Position numbers and translations under genes: made by a program
Source: Mycobacterium colombiense
GTDB taxonomy: Bacteria; Actinomycetota; Actinomycetes; Mycobacteriales; Mycobacteriaceae
NCBI RefSeq assembly: GCF_001672755.1
Contig: NZ_LZKI01000090.1
Coordinates: 1-36,824 of the forward strand
Direction: 5' to 3'
DNA length: 36,824 bases
In this document: in pieces, positions 19,362 through 27,132 of the stretch
How positions within the stretch are numbered: the stretch's first letter is position 1
How the letters are laid out: every line of letters starts with the position of its first letter
Notes under the pieces: generated by a model
The model's input: only the letters and a program-made list of their open reading frames with translations
What the model was told of the DNA's origin: nothing
The model's database searches: none

Positions 19362-19386
19362 GTTTGTTCGAACGGCCATTCGGGTA
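19362..19386 (+). promoter_or_regulatory. candidate SigF promoter (GTTT-N16-GGGTA)
   Basis: GTTT at 19362-19365 and GGGTA at 19382-19386, separated by 16 bases, match the mycobacterial SigF consensus. The element ends 46 bases before the start of the UsfY-like gene at 19433, which is a family associated with the sigF region and general stress response. Confidence 0.65.
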
Positions 19387-19432
19387 GCACCAACACATCG
19401 GCCGAAACGGATGTGACAGCAGAGGAGACGCC

Positions 19433-19717
19433 ATGAGGCACGACCCTGTCGACCACGATCGGACCACGGACCGGCATGCGCGCGGATCGGCGCCTGCTGC
19501 GGCGCAAGCACCCGGTCTCGCCGTGGTCGCGGCGGCCGCGCTGGCGTTCGCGGTATGCGTGGTGAATTTCGCGCTGGGTCAGGCCGGCGCCGGTGTTGCC
19601 GCCGCCATCATCTCGATGCTCGCGTTCGGGGCCGGCCTGTCCTGGCTTGGTATGGACCGCAGGCGAATTCGCGACGCCGAGCGGCAGTGGGTGATCAGGC
19701 ACCCGGCGCCCCGATAG
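19433..19717 (+). CDS. UsfY-like small membrane protein
   Basis: 94 residues. It opens with D-P-V-D-H-D-R-T-T, close to the D-P-V-D-H-x-R-T-T start of mycobacterial UsfY proteins, has two predicted membrane helices (about 27-46 and 52-71), and ends W-L-G-M-D-R-R-R-I-R-D-A-E-R-Q-W, similar to the UsfY C-terminus. UsfY is encoded upstream of sigF in M. tuberculosis and has no known biochemical function. A well-formed SigF-type promoter 46 bases upstream supports stress regulation here. The assignment rests on motif memory, not on a search. An AGGAGA sequence lies just before the ATG. The gene stands alone between oppositely oriented neighbours. Confidence 0.6.
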   Translation: MRHDPVDHDRTTDRHARGSAPAAAQAPGLAVVAAAALAFAVCVVNFALGQAGAGVAAAIISMLAFGAGLSWLGMDRRRIRDAERQWVIRHPAPR

Positions 19718-19744
19718 TGGCGCGGTAGACCGGCTGTAGACCTG

Positions 19745-20173
19745 CTACTGCAGGGCCGCGAGGTTGTTCACGGACTTTTGCACGTCGGAGCGCAGCACCC
19801 GGGCGACCAATCCCCCGACCGGCCCGCTGAGCAAACCGCCGCCGAGATCCGCGGTGAGGTGGAAGGTCGACCCGGGGTGGTCATCGCTGACGGTCATCGC
19901 CACCGTGAGGCGGATGCCGCCGCGTCCGCGGCCCTGCAGCTCAATCGCTTTCGGCTCGTCGTACCGGGTGACCTTCCAGTGGATGACGTTGCGAAAGCCC
20001 TTGACCTTGACGCACGACGAGACACAGGTGCCTTTCTCGATCTTGTCGGGCACCGGGCCCCGCCACCCGGCGAAAATCGTCATCCACTCTTCGAATCGGT
20101 CCAGATCGGACGCCAGCTTCCACGCCGCTTCCGGTTCTACCTGCGATTTCACCGACACATCTACGCGAGCCAA
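19745..20173 (-). CDS. SRPBCC protein of the Rv0910 family
   Basis: 142 residues from a TTG at 20173, chosen because a perfect GGAGGA lies 6 bases upstream and the product then starts as the family does (x-A-R-V-D-V-S-V). An upstream in-frame extension to 20398 has no family features. The body, W-K-L-A-S-D-L-D-R-F-E-E-W-M-T-I, then I-E-K-G-T and V-K-G-F-R-N-V-I-H-W, closely follows M. tuberculosis Rv0910, a START/Bet v 1-like fold with a deep hydrophobic pocket. Rv0910 has been described as the toxin of a toxin-antitoxin pair, but no antitoxin-like gene adjoins this copy, so a ligand-binding role is equally possible. Confidence 0.85.
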   Translation of the reverse strand: MARVDVSVKSQVEPEAAWKLASDLDRFEEWMTIFAGWRGPVPDKIEKGTCVSSCVKVKGFRNVIHWKVTRYDEPKAIELQGRGRGGIRLTVAMTVSDDHPGSTFHLTADLGGGLLSGPVGGLVARVLRSDVQKSVNNLAALQ

Positions 20174-20282
20174 AGTCTTCCTCCCCTGGCGGATCAGAAT
20201 GCCGTCGCCGCATCTGCCGGCGACGCACACATTCGTGGCTGAGTACCCCGACACCGTCGCGCGTATTCGTGGGCCCGGACGC

Positions 20283-20840
20283 TCAGGGCCAGGCCTGCTC
20301 CAGCTGCTGAGCCACGTCGATGATCTGCGCCGCCTGCGACTGGGGCGCGTCGATCTCGGTGGCGACGTAATGGGCGATGAACCGCCGGATCTCACCATCG
20401 ACGCCGGCCAGGATCCGCAGCACCTCGCCGCGGATCGACTTGGACGAGACGTTGACGGTGATGTCGGAGGGCCGGGGCTTGGCGACGTCGACGATCAGCA
20501 ACAGCGGCTCGGCCGCACGCGCGGTCGCGCGCAATTGGATGTCCCCGGAGACCACAAATCGCTGCTTATCGAGCCACAGGTCGACCAGTAGGTCGATCGA
20601 GAGCGGAATGTGGATGACGAAGGTGATGCTGTCGCCCAGCCGCCGGGTGACCCGCGGGTCCTGGATCTTGACGTTGGCGCTGACTTTGGCGATCCCGCCC
20701 GGCCCCTGCGCTATCGGCTCCATGGCGAACTCGCTGCCGGCGATGTCGGCGAACGCGGCCGCGACCCGCTCGGGGGTGACGGCGACCTCGAAGAACCTGC
20801 GGCCAAACTCCTCGTAGGTGACATAATCGTGATTCGTCAT
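20283..20840 (-). CDS. DUF2505 family protein (Rv1780-like position)
   Basis: 185 residues from the ATG at 20840 (M-T-N-H-D-Y-V-T-Y-E-E-F-G-R-R-F-F). An in-frame ATG at 20858 adds six residues and cannot be excluded. The body is a START-like beta-rich domain: V-T-P-E-R-V-A-A-A-F near the N-terminus, repeated amphipathic strands, then R-F-I-A-H-Y-V-A-T-E-I-D. This is the DUF2505 family of unknown function. The size and the place near malQ suit Rv1780 of M. tuberculosis. Together with the SRPBCC gene it makes two adjacent lipid-binding-fold proteins on the same strand, 109 bases apart. The function is unknown. Confidence 0.8.
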   Translation of the reverse strand: MTNHDYVTYEEFGRRFFEVAVTPERVAAAFADIAGSEFAMEPIAQGPGGIAKVSANVKIQDPRVTRRLGDSITFVIHIPLSIDLLVDLWLDKQRFVVSGDIQLRATARAAEPLLLIVDVAKPRPSDITVNVSSKSIRGEVLRILAGVDGEIRRFIAHYVATEIDAPQSQAAQIIDVAQQLEQAWP

Positions 20841-21067
20841 AGGCTTATACCGTCTCATGTCACCTGCCGGAACGGTCGCTGATCTGCTCGCGTCGCAGGA
20901 TTTCCGCGCCGGACACCTCTCGATGAATGCGGCAACCCGATCGGTGCCGGGTAAGCGATCTGCGTCGATCCGACGGGTTTTGTGAAGCGCGCCACAGGCG
21001 GGGCGCTTCGATTCGATGTGTCGGGCGGTGGCCTGCAAGGCTTGATGGTGGAGGTGTTTGGATTCTC

Positions 21068-22897
21068 ATGCCCCAGGAAGTAACTGAGCAGCGCACGGAC
21101 CGGCTGTCGGGCGTGCTCATCTGGCTTGGCGGCGGACACCGGCGCGAGCTGGGTGAGCGTCACGAACGGTCCGCCCATGCGGTCGCGGGCGCGGTCGCGT
21201 TGTTGGGCGCGGTGCTGGCCTGGCTTGTCGCGACCCTGGCGATCTGCGGGTCGGCCCGCTGGCCGCTGCCGGTCGTCGTTCCGTTCACCCTCGTCTTCGG
21301 CCTGCTCGTCGGCGCCATCACCCGCGGCACGATCCCCGGGCCGGACCGCAGCCGCCCCGGCGTGGTCGGACGCGCCGCGGTGGCGGCCGCGCTGGGCACC
21401 GTCGTCGGTGAGCTCGCGGCACTGGTGATTTTGTCCAGCTCCATCGACCATCGGCTCGACGAACGGGCATTGCGCAACGCCGAATCCGCCCCCGCCGTCG
21501 CGCAGGCATCGGCGTCGCTACAGCAGACCCGGGATATCCGCGCGGCGCTCGACGCCGCCGTCACGCAGGCCCGGGACCGCCAGGACAAGGCCTTGGTCGT
21601 CGCGCGCTGCGAGTACCACCCGACGCCGGGCTGCCCGCAGACCCGGATCACCGGGGATCCCGGGGCCGGACCCGAAACACGCACGGCCAACGACCTTCTC
21701 ACCGATGCCCAGCACGAACTGGACACCGCGCTGGCGGCCCGAGACAGCCGCGCACCGGACTTGGACGCCACGATTTCGCGGCAGGAGGCGGCGCTGCGCG
21801 ACGCGCGGGACGCCGTCGTGGCGGAAGCGGGCCGGGGCCTGGGCGCGCGCTGGGTCGCGATGAATGACCTCACCCTCGCCGAGGCCGGGGCAATGAGCCT
21901 GCGGGTGCTGACGGTTGCGCTGTGCGTCCTGCTCTACCTGACGCCCCTGATCCTGGGGTTGTGGCGAGGCGAGACAACCCACGATCGCCGCGCCACCTCG
22001 CGCGCCGAACGCGAACGCGCCGAACTCGACGCGGACACCGCCATCGCGGTCAAACGGGCCGAGGTGCGCCGCGAGGCCGAAATCCTCTGGGCCGAGCATC
22101 AACTCACGCAGGCACGACTCGCCATCGAGGCGCAGATCGAGATCGACCGCGAGCAGCAACGCCGCCGGGTTTCCGAAGCCCTGGACGCTCCGGCGCACGC
22201 GCCGTCGCAGCGCGCCTTCGAGCCGGCCGACGACGACGTGTATCTGCCGATCGCCGCCGAGGCCGAGGCGGCCAGCCGGGCCCTAACCCAACTGCCCGCG
22301 CCGGAACCGGTCGCCGGGCTGGGTAATGCCCAGACGCCGGACGTTCCGGAGAACCTGCCCGCTCCCCTGCCGCCGGGCGGCGAGGTCGAGGCCCACGAGG
22401 AACGGCATGCCCCGTTGATCCCGTCGATTCCGGACGCCACCAAGGCCGCGGCCCGCTGGATTCGCCCGCTGGTGCCGCCGTTCGTGGCGAAGGTGATCGA
22501 CACCACCACCCAGCCACTGCGTAGCGCGCGCCAGGTGTTCGAAGGCGTCCTCGAAGAGACCGAAGAGATCACGTTCACGCTCAAGCGCAGCCGCAAGGTG
22601 ACGGTCAACTCCGAGGCCTCGGACACCGAGCTGTCCGGACCGCCCGCGAGCACCGAAACTCCTCCGGCACGAACGGAGTTCGTCACTTCGTCGCGACAGG
22701 AACCCGGCAGCCGAGCGCACCGGCGGGTAACCGGTCGCCATGCCCACCCGTCCTTGCCACGACGGGCTGCAGACGATGCGGACCGCTTGTCGGTGGAATC
22801 CGCGGAAGGCGGCCGTCGTCGTGCGCTGACGAAGCGGGACGGTCCGCCCGAATTGGATCCGCCGGACGGCCCGCGCCAGCTGCCGCCGCCGAAATAG
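21068..22897 (+). CDS. DUF4407 integral membrane protein (Rv1779c-like)
   Basis: About 609 residues from the ATG at 21068; an in-frame extension to 20927 is probably untranslated. Three membrane helices at about 39-61, 68-86 and 101-123 are followed by a long charged helical stretch (about 130-265, coiled-coil-like, with a C-x9-C pair), a fourth helix at about 277-297, another helical charged region rich in Arg/Glu (300-385), and a Pro-rich, probably disordered tail to the end. This is the layout of DUF4407 proteins; M. tuberculosis Rv1779c (about 600 residues) lies at the same distance from malQ. Function unknown. It diverges from the DUF2505 gene. Confidence 0.85.
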   Translation: MPQEVTEQRTDRLSGVLIWLGGGHRRELGERHERSAHAVAGAVALLGAVLAWLVATLAICGSARWPLPVVVPFTLVFGLLVGAITRGTIPGPDRSRPGVVGRAAVAAALGTVVGELAALVILSSSIDHRLDERALRNAESAPAVAQASASLQQTRDIRAALDAAVTQARDRQDKALVVARCEYHPTPGCPQTRITGDPGAGPETRTANDLLTDAQHELDTALAARDSRAPDLDATISRQEAALRDARDAVVAEAGRGLGARWVAMNDLTLAEAGAMSLRVLTVALCVLLYLTPLILGLWRGETTHDRRATSRAERERAELDADTAIAVKRAEVRREAEILWAEHQLTQARLAIEAQIEIDREQQRRRVSEALDAPAHAPSQRAFEPADDDVYLPIAAEAEAASRALTQLPAPEPVAGLGNAQTPDVPENLPAPLPPGGEVEAHEERHAPLIPSIPDATKAAARWIRPLVPPFVAKVIDTTTQPLRSARQVFEGVLEETEEITFTLKRSRKVTVNSEASDTELSGPPASTETPPARTEFVTSSRQEPGSRAHRRVTGRHAHPSLPRRAADDADRLSVESAEGGRRRALTKRDGPPELDPPDGPRQLPPPK

Positions 22898-22913
22898 CCG
22901 CGCTACGCGCGGC
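22897..22913 (+). terminator. short hairpin after DUF4407 gene
   Basis: GCCGCGC / GCGCGGC, a 7-bp all-GC stem with a TAC loop, starting on the last base of the stop codon. No T-run. Confidence 0.5.
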
Positions 22914-22940
22914 CGTGCTGCTCCGGTGCGCCGCAGGAGC

Positions 22941-23174
22941 TCAGCGGAACAGCCTGATCCCGTAGTCGATTTCGGACGCCGGCAGCGTCACCGCACGCCC
23001 ACGTCGCCAGCGCCGGAAACCCCGTCCCCGCGTCGGCCAGTGCAATCGCAGCCCGAAAACGCCACCCTCCGGGCGCGCTCTCGGGTCGATGTTGCCGTCG
23101 ATGTTGTTGTAGTTGGCGGCGGCCGGGTTACCCCTCGAAAGCTCGGCCGCCCCAACGCCTTGGCGCGCGCTCAA
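22941..23174 (-). CDS. short hypothetical ORF after ANTAR gene
   Basis: 77 codons if started at the TTG that overlaps the ANTAR gene's TGA (TTGA). The product has the segment N-Y-N-N-I-D-G-N-I-D-P and a basic R-G-R-G-F-R-R-W-R-R-G-R stretch and ends D-Y-G-I-R-L-F-R. I do not recognise a family. Wobble GC is high and overlap with the upstream gene is tight, which favours a real gene; no conserved domain argues against. It could also be the remnant of a longer gene. Confidence 0.35.
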   Translation of the reverse strand: MSARQGVGAAELSRGNPAAANYNNIDGNIDPRARPEGGVFGLRLHWPTRGRGFRRWRRGRAVTLPASEIDYGIRLFR

Positions 23175-23458
23175 CCGGTCAGAGCGGCGGATTTGAACAG
23201 CGGTCCCCACTCGTGGCGGGCCGCGGACTGCGCGTCGACGAAGCTGGGAGTCTTCTCGCCGTCGCCGGCCAGGTGGACGAGCGCCCACGCCATGGCGAAT
23301 ACCGGCACTTTGTGCCGGATTGCCGCGCTGTGCAATTCGTCTAAAGCGGCATCGGAAGGACACCGGCGAAGACCGATGAGGATGCCCCGTGCGGTGTCGA
23401 GAATGCGACCGGAGTTCGGTCCGCACGAAGTTTGGGCGGGGACCCAGTTCGTCGTCAT
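23171..23458 (-). CDS. minimal ANTAR-domain RNA-binding regulator
   Basis: 95 residues, ATG at 23458 with a perfect GGAGGT nine bases upstream. Residues 18-65 (R-I-L-D-T-A-R-G-I-L-I-G-L-R-R-C, then A-L-D-E-L-H-S-A-A-I-R-H) fit the three-helix ANTAR domain, which binds paired RNA hairpins to prevent transcription termination. Most ANTAR proteins have a GAF or receiver domain ahead of the ANTAR part; here there is room for only a short N-terminus, so any sensory input must come from elsewhere or from the C-terminal 25 residues. No obvious two-hairpin ANTAR target was found next to it. The assignment is from the residue pattern. Confidence 0.7.
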   Translation of the reverse strand: MTTNWVPAQTSCGPNSGRILDTARGILIGLRRCPSDAALDELHSAAIRHKVPVFAMAWALVHLAGDGEKTPSFVDAQSAARHEWGPLFKSAALTG

Positions 23459-23724
23459 GCTGTTGATACCTCCTGCTGCGCCCTAACGAACCCACTACTC
23501 GCGTAGCGGCAGGAATCCGTGCGCTTCGTTGCGGCCGCAATCCCCAAAAGGCGCCCTGTGCAATGATTTGCGGATCCAACGCGATGTGCCAGTCCATCAT
23601 TGACATTGATATCCGGCTGTGACCGTTTCGGAATCGGCCGCTCATCAACAAAATTCGCGACACGTGGTAGCGAAACAGGCCGTGAAACGGCGCGATCAAT
23701 TGCCGACCGTGTCCACCGGGCTCG

Positions 23725-24957
23725 CTACAGAATCGCCTTGTCCTCTTTCGCCTTGGCGATGTCGTCCCAGTCGACATCCAGTTCCAGCAGGATCTCTTCG
23801 GTGTGTTGCCCGTGCTCCGGAGCACGCGCGGGAGACGGTGGCGTCTCATCGAATTGGACTGGGGCGGCGACGATTCGGTATTTCTCACCGTGATCGTCGA
23901 CATTGGTGATCACATATCCGTTGGGTTCGACTTGCGGGTCGTTGAGGGTTTCCCGGGGCGTCGCCAGCGCACCCCACACGCCGGGCTCGTCCTCGAGCAC
24001 CGCCTGCCAGTGTGCGAGGTCGTGACTCGCGAAGGTGTTCGCCAGCAGCTCGGTGGCCGCTGCCGCATTGGCGATCAGGTTGCTGGACGGGACGAATCGC
24101 TCGTCGTCGGCCAGTTCCGGCAGGCCCATGCGCGCGCAGAAGCCCGCCCAGAATTTGTCGGGCTGCAGGAACACCAGCTGAATCCACCTGTCGTCTTTCG
24201 TCTTGTACCGGTTGACGAGCGGATTGATGGCCAGGCCCGGCGGCGCGCCCGGGATCCCCTCGATATCGAAGAAGTCGGCCGCACATATCGACGGCGCTAT
24301 CGACCACATCGCCTGCGCCAGCAGCGAAGAGTCGACGATCGTCGGCTCGCCGGTGCGTTCCCGGTGAAACAGCGCGGCGCACACGCCGCCGGCCAGCGTC
24401 GCCCCGCCCTGCAGGTCGCCGAAGCCGGGCCCCTGGACCGCGGGCGTCTCGCTGCCGAATGGCGTGAGCGTGTAGGCGACGCCGCCGCGTGCCAGGTACG
24501 TCGCCGCATCGAATCCGCCGCGGTCGCGGTCCGGACCGCGGACCCCCAACCCGGTGCCGCGCGCGATGATGATCTTCGGGTTGAACCCGCGGATGTCGTC
24601 GACGGTCAGCCGGGCCCGCTCGAGTGCGCCGGGCAGCCAGTTGGTCAAGAACACATCGGCGCTGGCCAGCAGCCGGCCGAACAGCTCCCGACCCGTTTCC
24701 GACTTGATGTCGATGCCGATGCTGCGCTTGCCGCGGTTGCCCAGCTCGAGGATGAAATCGGCGTCCGGGCGGGCCGCCTGCCGGGTGAACCCGCCGACGA
24801 CCAGCGCGCGGCCGGGATCTCCGGTGACGACGCCTTCCACCTTGATGACGTCGGCGCCCCAGTCCGACAGGGCGGCACCGGCGGAGGGCACGTAGGTCCA
24901 CGATGCCAGCTCGACCACCCGCACACCTCGAAGGACTCCGCCGTGCACGTCAGACAT
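23725..24957 (-). CDS. family III (CaiB/BaiF) CoA-transferase
   Basis: 410 residues from the ATG at 24957, preceded by GAGGGG. L-R-G-V-R-V-V-E-L-A-S-W, A-L-S-D-W-G-A-D-V-I-K-V-E and L-G-N-R-G-K-R-S-I-G-I-D-I-K are standard CaiB N-terminal motifs, and Asp181 in G-F-G-D-L-Q-G-G is the likely catalytic aspartate that forms the acyl anhydride. The enzyme moves CoA between acyl-CoA donors and carboxylic acids in the cytosol. It diverges from the mycofactocin-type SDR at 25241 across a 283-bp AT-richer spacer and probably belongs to the same catabolic cluster, offering a second, ATP-free way of loading CoA next to the acyl-CoA synthetase at 29268. An upstream in-frame start at 24981 is less likely. 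Confidence 0.93.
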   Translation of the reverse strand: MSDVHGGVLRGVRVVELASWTYVPSAGAALSDWGADVIKVEGVVTGDPGRALVVGGFTRQAARPDADFILELGNRGKRSIGIDIKSETGRELFGRLLASADVFLTNWLPGALERARLTVDDIRGFNPKIIIARGTGLGVRGPDRDRGGFDAATYLARGGVAYTLTPFGSETPAVQGPGFGDLQGGATLAGGVCAALFHRERTGEPTIVDSSLLAQAMWSIAPSICAADFFDIEGIPGAPPGLAINPLVNRYKTKDDRWIQLVFLQPDKFWAGFCARMGLPELADDERFVPSSNLIANAAAATELLANTFASHDLAHWQAVLEDEPGVWGALATPRETLNDPQVEPNGYVITNVDDHGEKYRIVAAPVQFDETPPSPARAPEHGQHTEEILLELDVDWDDIAKAKEDKAIL

Positions 24958-24986
24958 CGCCAACCCCCTCGTCGCGACCATTCCTT

Positions 24987-25010
24987 GCTATTTTAGATAT
25001 TCTAGCTAGT
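24987..25010. promoter_or_regulatory. AT-rich divergent promoter/operator of the catabolic cluster
   Basis: An unusually AT-rich patch in this GC-rich window lies between the CoA-transferase (minus) and the SDR (plus). It contains the inverted repeat TAGA-TAT-TCTA (24994-25004) next to CTAGCTAG. On the minus strand TAAAAT (24995-24990) is a good -10 for the CoA-transferase, and on the plus strand TATTCT (24998-25003) could be a -10. The overlap of both -10 elements with a palindrome suggests one repressor controlling both directions (inference). It does not match the KstR or KstR2 operators. Confidence 0.5.
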
Positions 25011-25240
25011 CTTGGGCGTAGTGATAGCCCATCTGCAGGTCAGCGCAGTTTTTCGTGGAAGTGATGCGATGGAGCCGACCGAAGGTCGCATTCCGACGCC
25101 CGCCGCGGTGACCGCGTGCCGCGGTGCGGCGCGAACGTGCGAGAACTCGATTCAGTTCCGCCGTGATATCAGTCGTGACGACGAATGGCGTTGGGCCCCA
25201 ATGCGGGTCGTGATGTAAATACGCGGGCGAAGGACGGGCG

Positions 25241-26104
25241 ATGGGCAGAGTGACGGGCAAGGTTGCCGTGATCAGTGGTGCCGCGCGCGGTCAGGGCCGT
25301 TCACATGCGCGGATGCTGGCCGCCGAGGGTGCCGACATCATTGCCGTGGACCTCTGCACGGACATCGACACCAATGAGTATCCCCTGGCCCGCCCCGAGG
25401 ACCTGGACGAAACGGCTCGGTTGGTGGAGAAGGAGGGCCAGCGCGTCCACACCGCGATCGCCGACGTCCGCGACCGCGTCGCCCTGTCCGCGGCCATCGA
25501 CGAGGGCGTCGCCGAATTCGGGCACCTCGACGTCGTGGTGGCCAACGCCGGCATCTGCCCTCTGACGGCGGGCCTGCCGCCGAAGGCTTTCGCCGACGCG
25601 GTGGATGTGGATCTGGTGGGCGTGCTCAACCTCGTCCACGCCAGCCTCAAACACCTGCAGGCCGGCGCATCGATCGTCGTCATCGGTTCCAACGCTGCCT
25701 TCATGTCGTCGATGAACACCACCGGCATCGACGGCGGCCCCGGCGGGGCGGGCTATGCCTTCGCGAAATTGGCTGCCGCGCACTATGTCAACGACTTCGC
25801 CCTGGCGCTCGCCCCGTTCTCGATCCGGATGAACGCGGTGCATCCCACGAACGTCAACACCGACATGTTGCACAGCCCGCCGATGTACCGCGCCTTCCGG
25901 CCAGACCTGAAGGAACCGACCCGCGAGGACGCCGAACCCATCTTCCCGTTCGTCCAGGCGATGCCGATCCCCTACGTCGAGCCCGAGGACATCAGCGAGG
26001 CGGTGCTGTTCCTCGCCTCCGACGCCGCCCGCTATATCACCGGCCAGCAACTCCGCGTGGACGGCGGCGGTTTCCTCAAGGTCAAGCCATGGTCGGGCGC
26101 ATGA
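25241..26104 (+). CDS. mycofactocin-coupled SDR family oxidoreductase
   Basis: 287 residues. The Rossmann motif G-A-A-R-G-Q-G-R-S-H-A at 13-23, N-A-G at 102-104, and Tyr172-x3-Lys176 (Y-A-F-A-K) define a classical SDR; the Ser of the triad is near 150-157. The insertion after the second strand (I-D-T-N-E-Y-P-L-A-R-P-E-D-L) is characteristic of the mycofactocin-associated SDR subfamily (TIGR03971), whose members hold NAD tightly and pass hydride to the redox peptide mycofactocin. It would oxidise a secondary alcohol to a ketone in the cytosol. First gene of the plus-strand run, 43 bases before the E1 alpha gene. Confidence 0.93.
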   Translation: MGRVTGKVAVISGAARGQGRSHARMLAAEGADIIAVDLCTDIDTNEYPLARPEDLDETARLVEKEGQRVHTAIADVRDRVALSAAIDEGVAEFGHLDVVVANAGICPLTAGLPPKAFADAVDVDLVGVLNLVHASLKHLQAGASIVVIGSNAAFMSSMNTTGIDGGPGGAGYAFAKLAAAHYVNDFALALAPFSIRMNAVHPTNVNTDMLHSPPMYRAFRPDLKEPTREDAEPIFPFVQAMPIPYVEPEDISEAVLFLASDAARYITGQQLRVDGGGFLKVKPWSGA

Positions 26105-26147
26105 CCGTGATGCCTTCAAACAGACTGCACCGCAACGGGACTGCGCG

Positions 26148-27128
26148 ATGACCGACGACCGCTCCGTCCAACGGCGCCTCTACGCTCTCATGGTGCTGAT
26201 GAAGGCGGCCGACGACCGGCTGTCCCAGGGCATCGCCACCGGGGAGTTCATGTGCGTGTATTGGCCGTCGCGCGGCCAGGAGGCGATCGCCGCCGCGATG
26301 GGTGTCGCGCTGCGGCCCGACGATCAGCTGGTGACCACCTACCGCGGGCTGCACGACCTCATCGGCAAGGGGGTGCCGCTCGAGGAGATCTACGGCGAGA
26401 TGATGGGCCGCACCGTCGGCGCCGGCCGGGGCAAGGGCGGAACCATGCACATCGCCAAACCCGAGGTCGGCGTGATGCTTTCGACCGGCATCGTCGGGGC
26501 CGGTCCGCCGGTGGCCGTGGGGCTGGCGATGGCCGCCAAACGCAAGGGGCTCGACCGGGTCACCGTGGTGAGCTTCGGTGACGGTGCCACCAACACCGGT
26601 TCCTTCCACGAGGCCGCCAACATGGCCGCGCTCTGGGATCTTCCGATGGTGTTCGTCTGCCAGAACAACCTGTATGCCGAGATGACACCGACCGCCGACA
26701 CCATGAAGCTCGAGCGGGTGGCGGATCGGGCCACCGGATACGGGATGCCGGGTGTGCGCGTCGACGGCAATGACCCACTGGCGGTGAAGGACGCACTCGA
26801 CGAGGCCCTGCGGCGGGCCCGCGACGGCGCCGGTCCCACCTTCGTCGAATGCGTGACATTCCGATTCCGCGGCCACTATTTCGGCGACCGGATGCCCTAC
26901 ATACCCAAGGAACAGCTAGAAGAAGCGATGGCCGCCGACCCGGTGCCGCGTTTCCGCCGGCGCCTCGCCGAAGCCGGCGTGTGCGGCGAAGAGGAGCTCG
27001 CCCGGCTCGACGACGAGGCGCTCGCGACGGTGGAATCCGCACTGCAGACCGTGATGAACGCGGATGCCCCGTCGGCGGACGAGCTGGACCGAGACGTGTA
27101 CGCAACCCCGATCAAGTACCCGGTGTAA
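26148..27128 (+). CDS. TPP-dependent 2-oxoacid dehydrogenase E1 alpha subunit
   Basis: 326 residues. The thiamine diphosphate motif runs from G-D-G at 144-146 to N-N at 173-174, with R-G-K-G-G-T-M-H upstream at 94-101 and Y-R-G at 65-67, as in the alpha subunits of acetoin, pyruvate and branched-chain dehydrogenases. With the beta subunit at 27133 it would decarboxylate a 2-oxoacid (or cleave an alpha-hydroxyketone such as acetoin) and hand the acyl or acetyl group to lipoyl-lysine. Similarity in layout is closest to AcoA, but the neighbours do not make an acetoin operon. Only four bases separate it from the beta gene. Confidence 0.92.
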   Translation: MTDDRSVQRRLYALMVLMKAADDRLSQGIATGEFMCVYWPSRGQEAIAAAMGVALRPDDQLVTTYRGLHDLIGKGVPLEEIYGEMMGRTVGAGRGKGGTMHIAKPEVGVMLSTGIVGAGPPVAVGLAMAAKRKGLDRVTVVSFGDGATNTGSFHEAANMAALWDLPMVFVCQNNLYAEMTPTADTMKLERVADRATGYGMPGVRVDGNDPLAVKDALDEALRRARDGAGPTFVECVTFRFRGHYFGDRMPYIPKEQLEEAMAADPVPRFRRRLAEAGVCGEEELARLDDEALATVESALQTVMNADAPSADELDRDVYATPIKYPV

Positions 27129-27132
27129 AGGC

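Noticed and set aside
17374..19467. Open frame of 697 codons on the minus strand opposite the Mo/heme oxidoreductase
   Set aside because: Antisense shadow: no motif, composition dominated by Val/Gln/His/Arg, while the plus strand encodes a motif-complete protein.
25012..25218. Plus-strand frame between CoA-transferase and SDR
   Set aside because: Starts inside the presumed promoter; product shows no regulator (TetR/GntR) helix-turn-helix pattern and no ribosome binding site.
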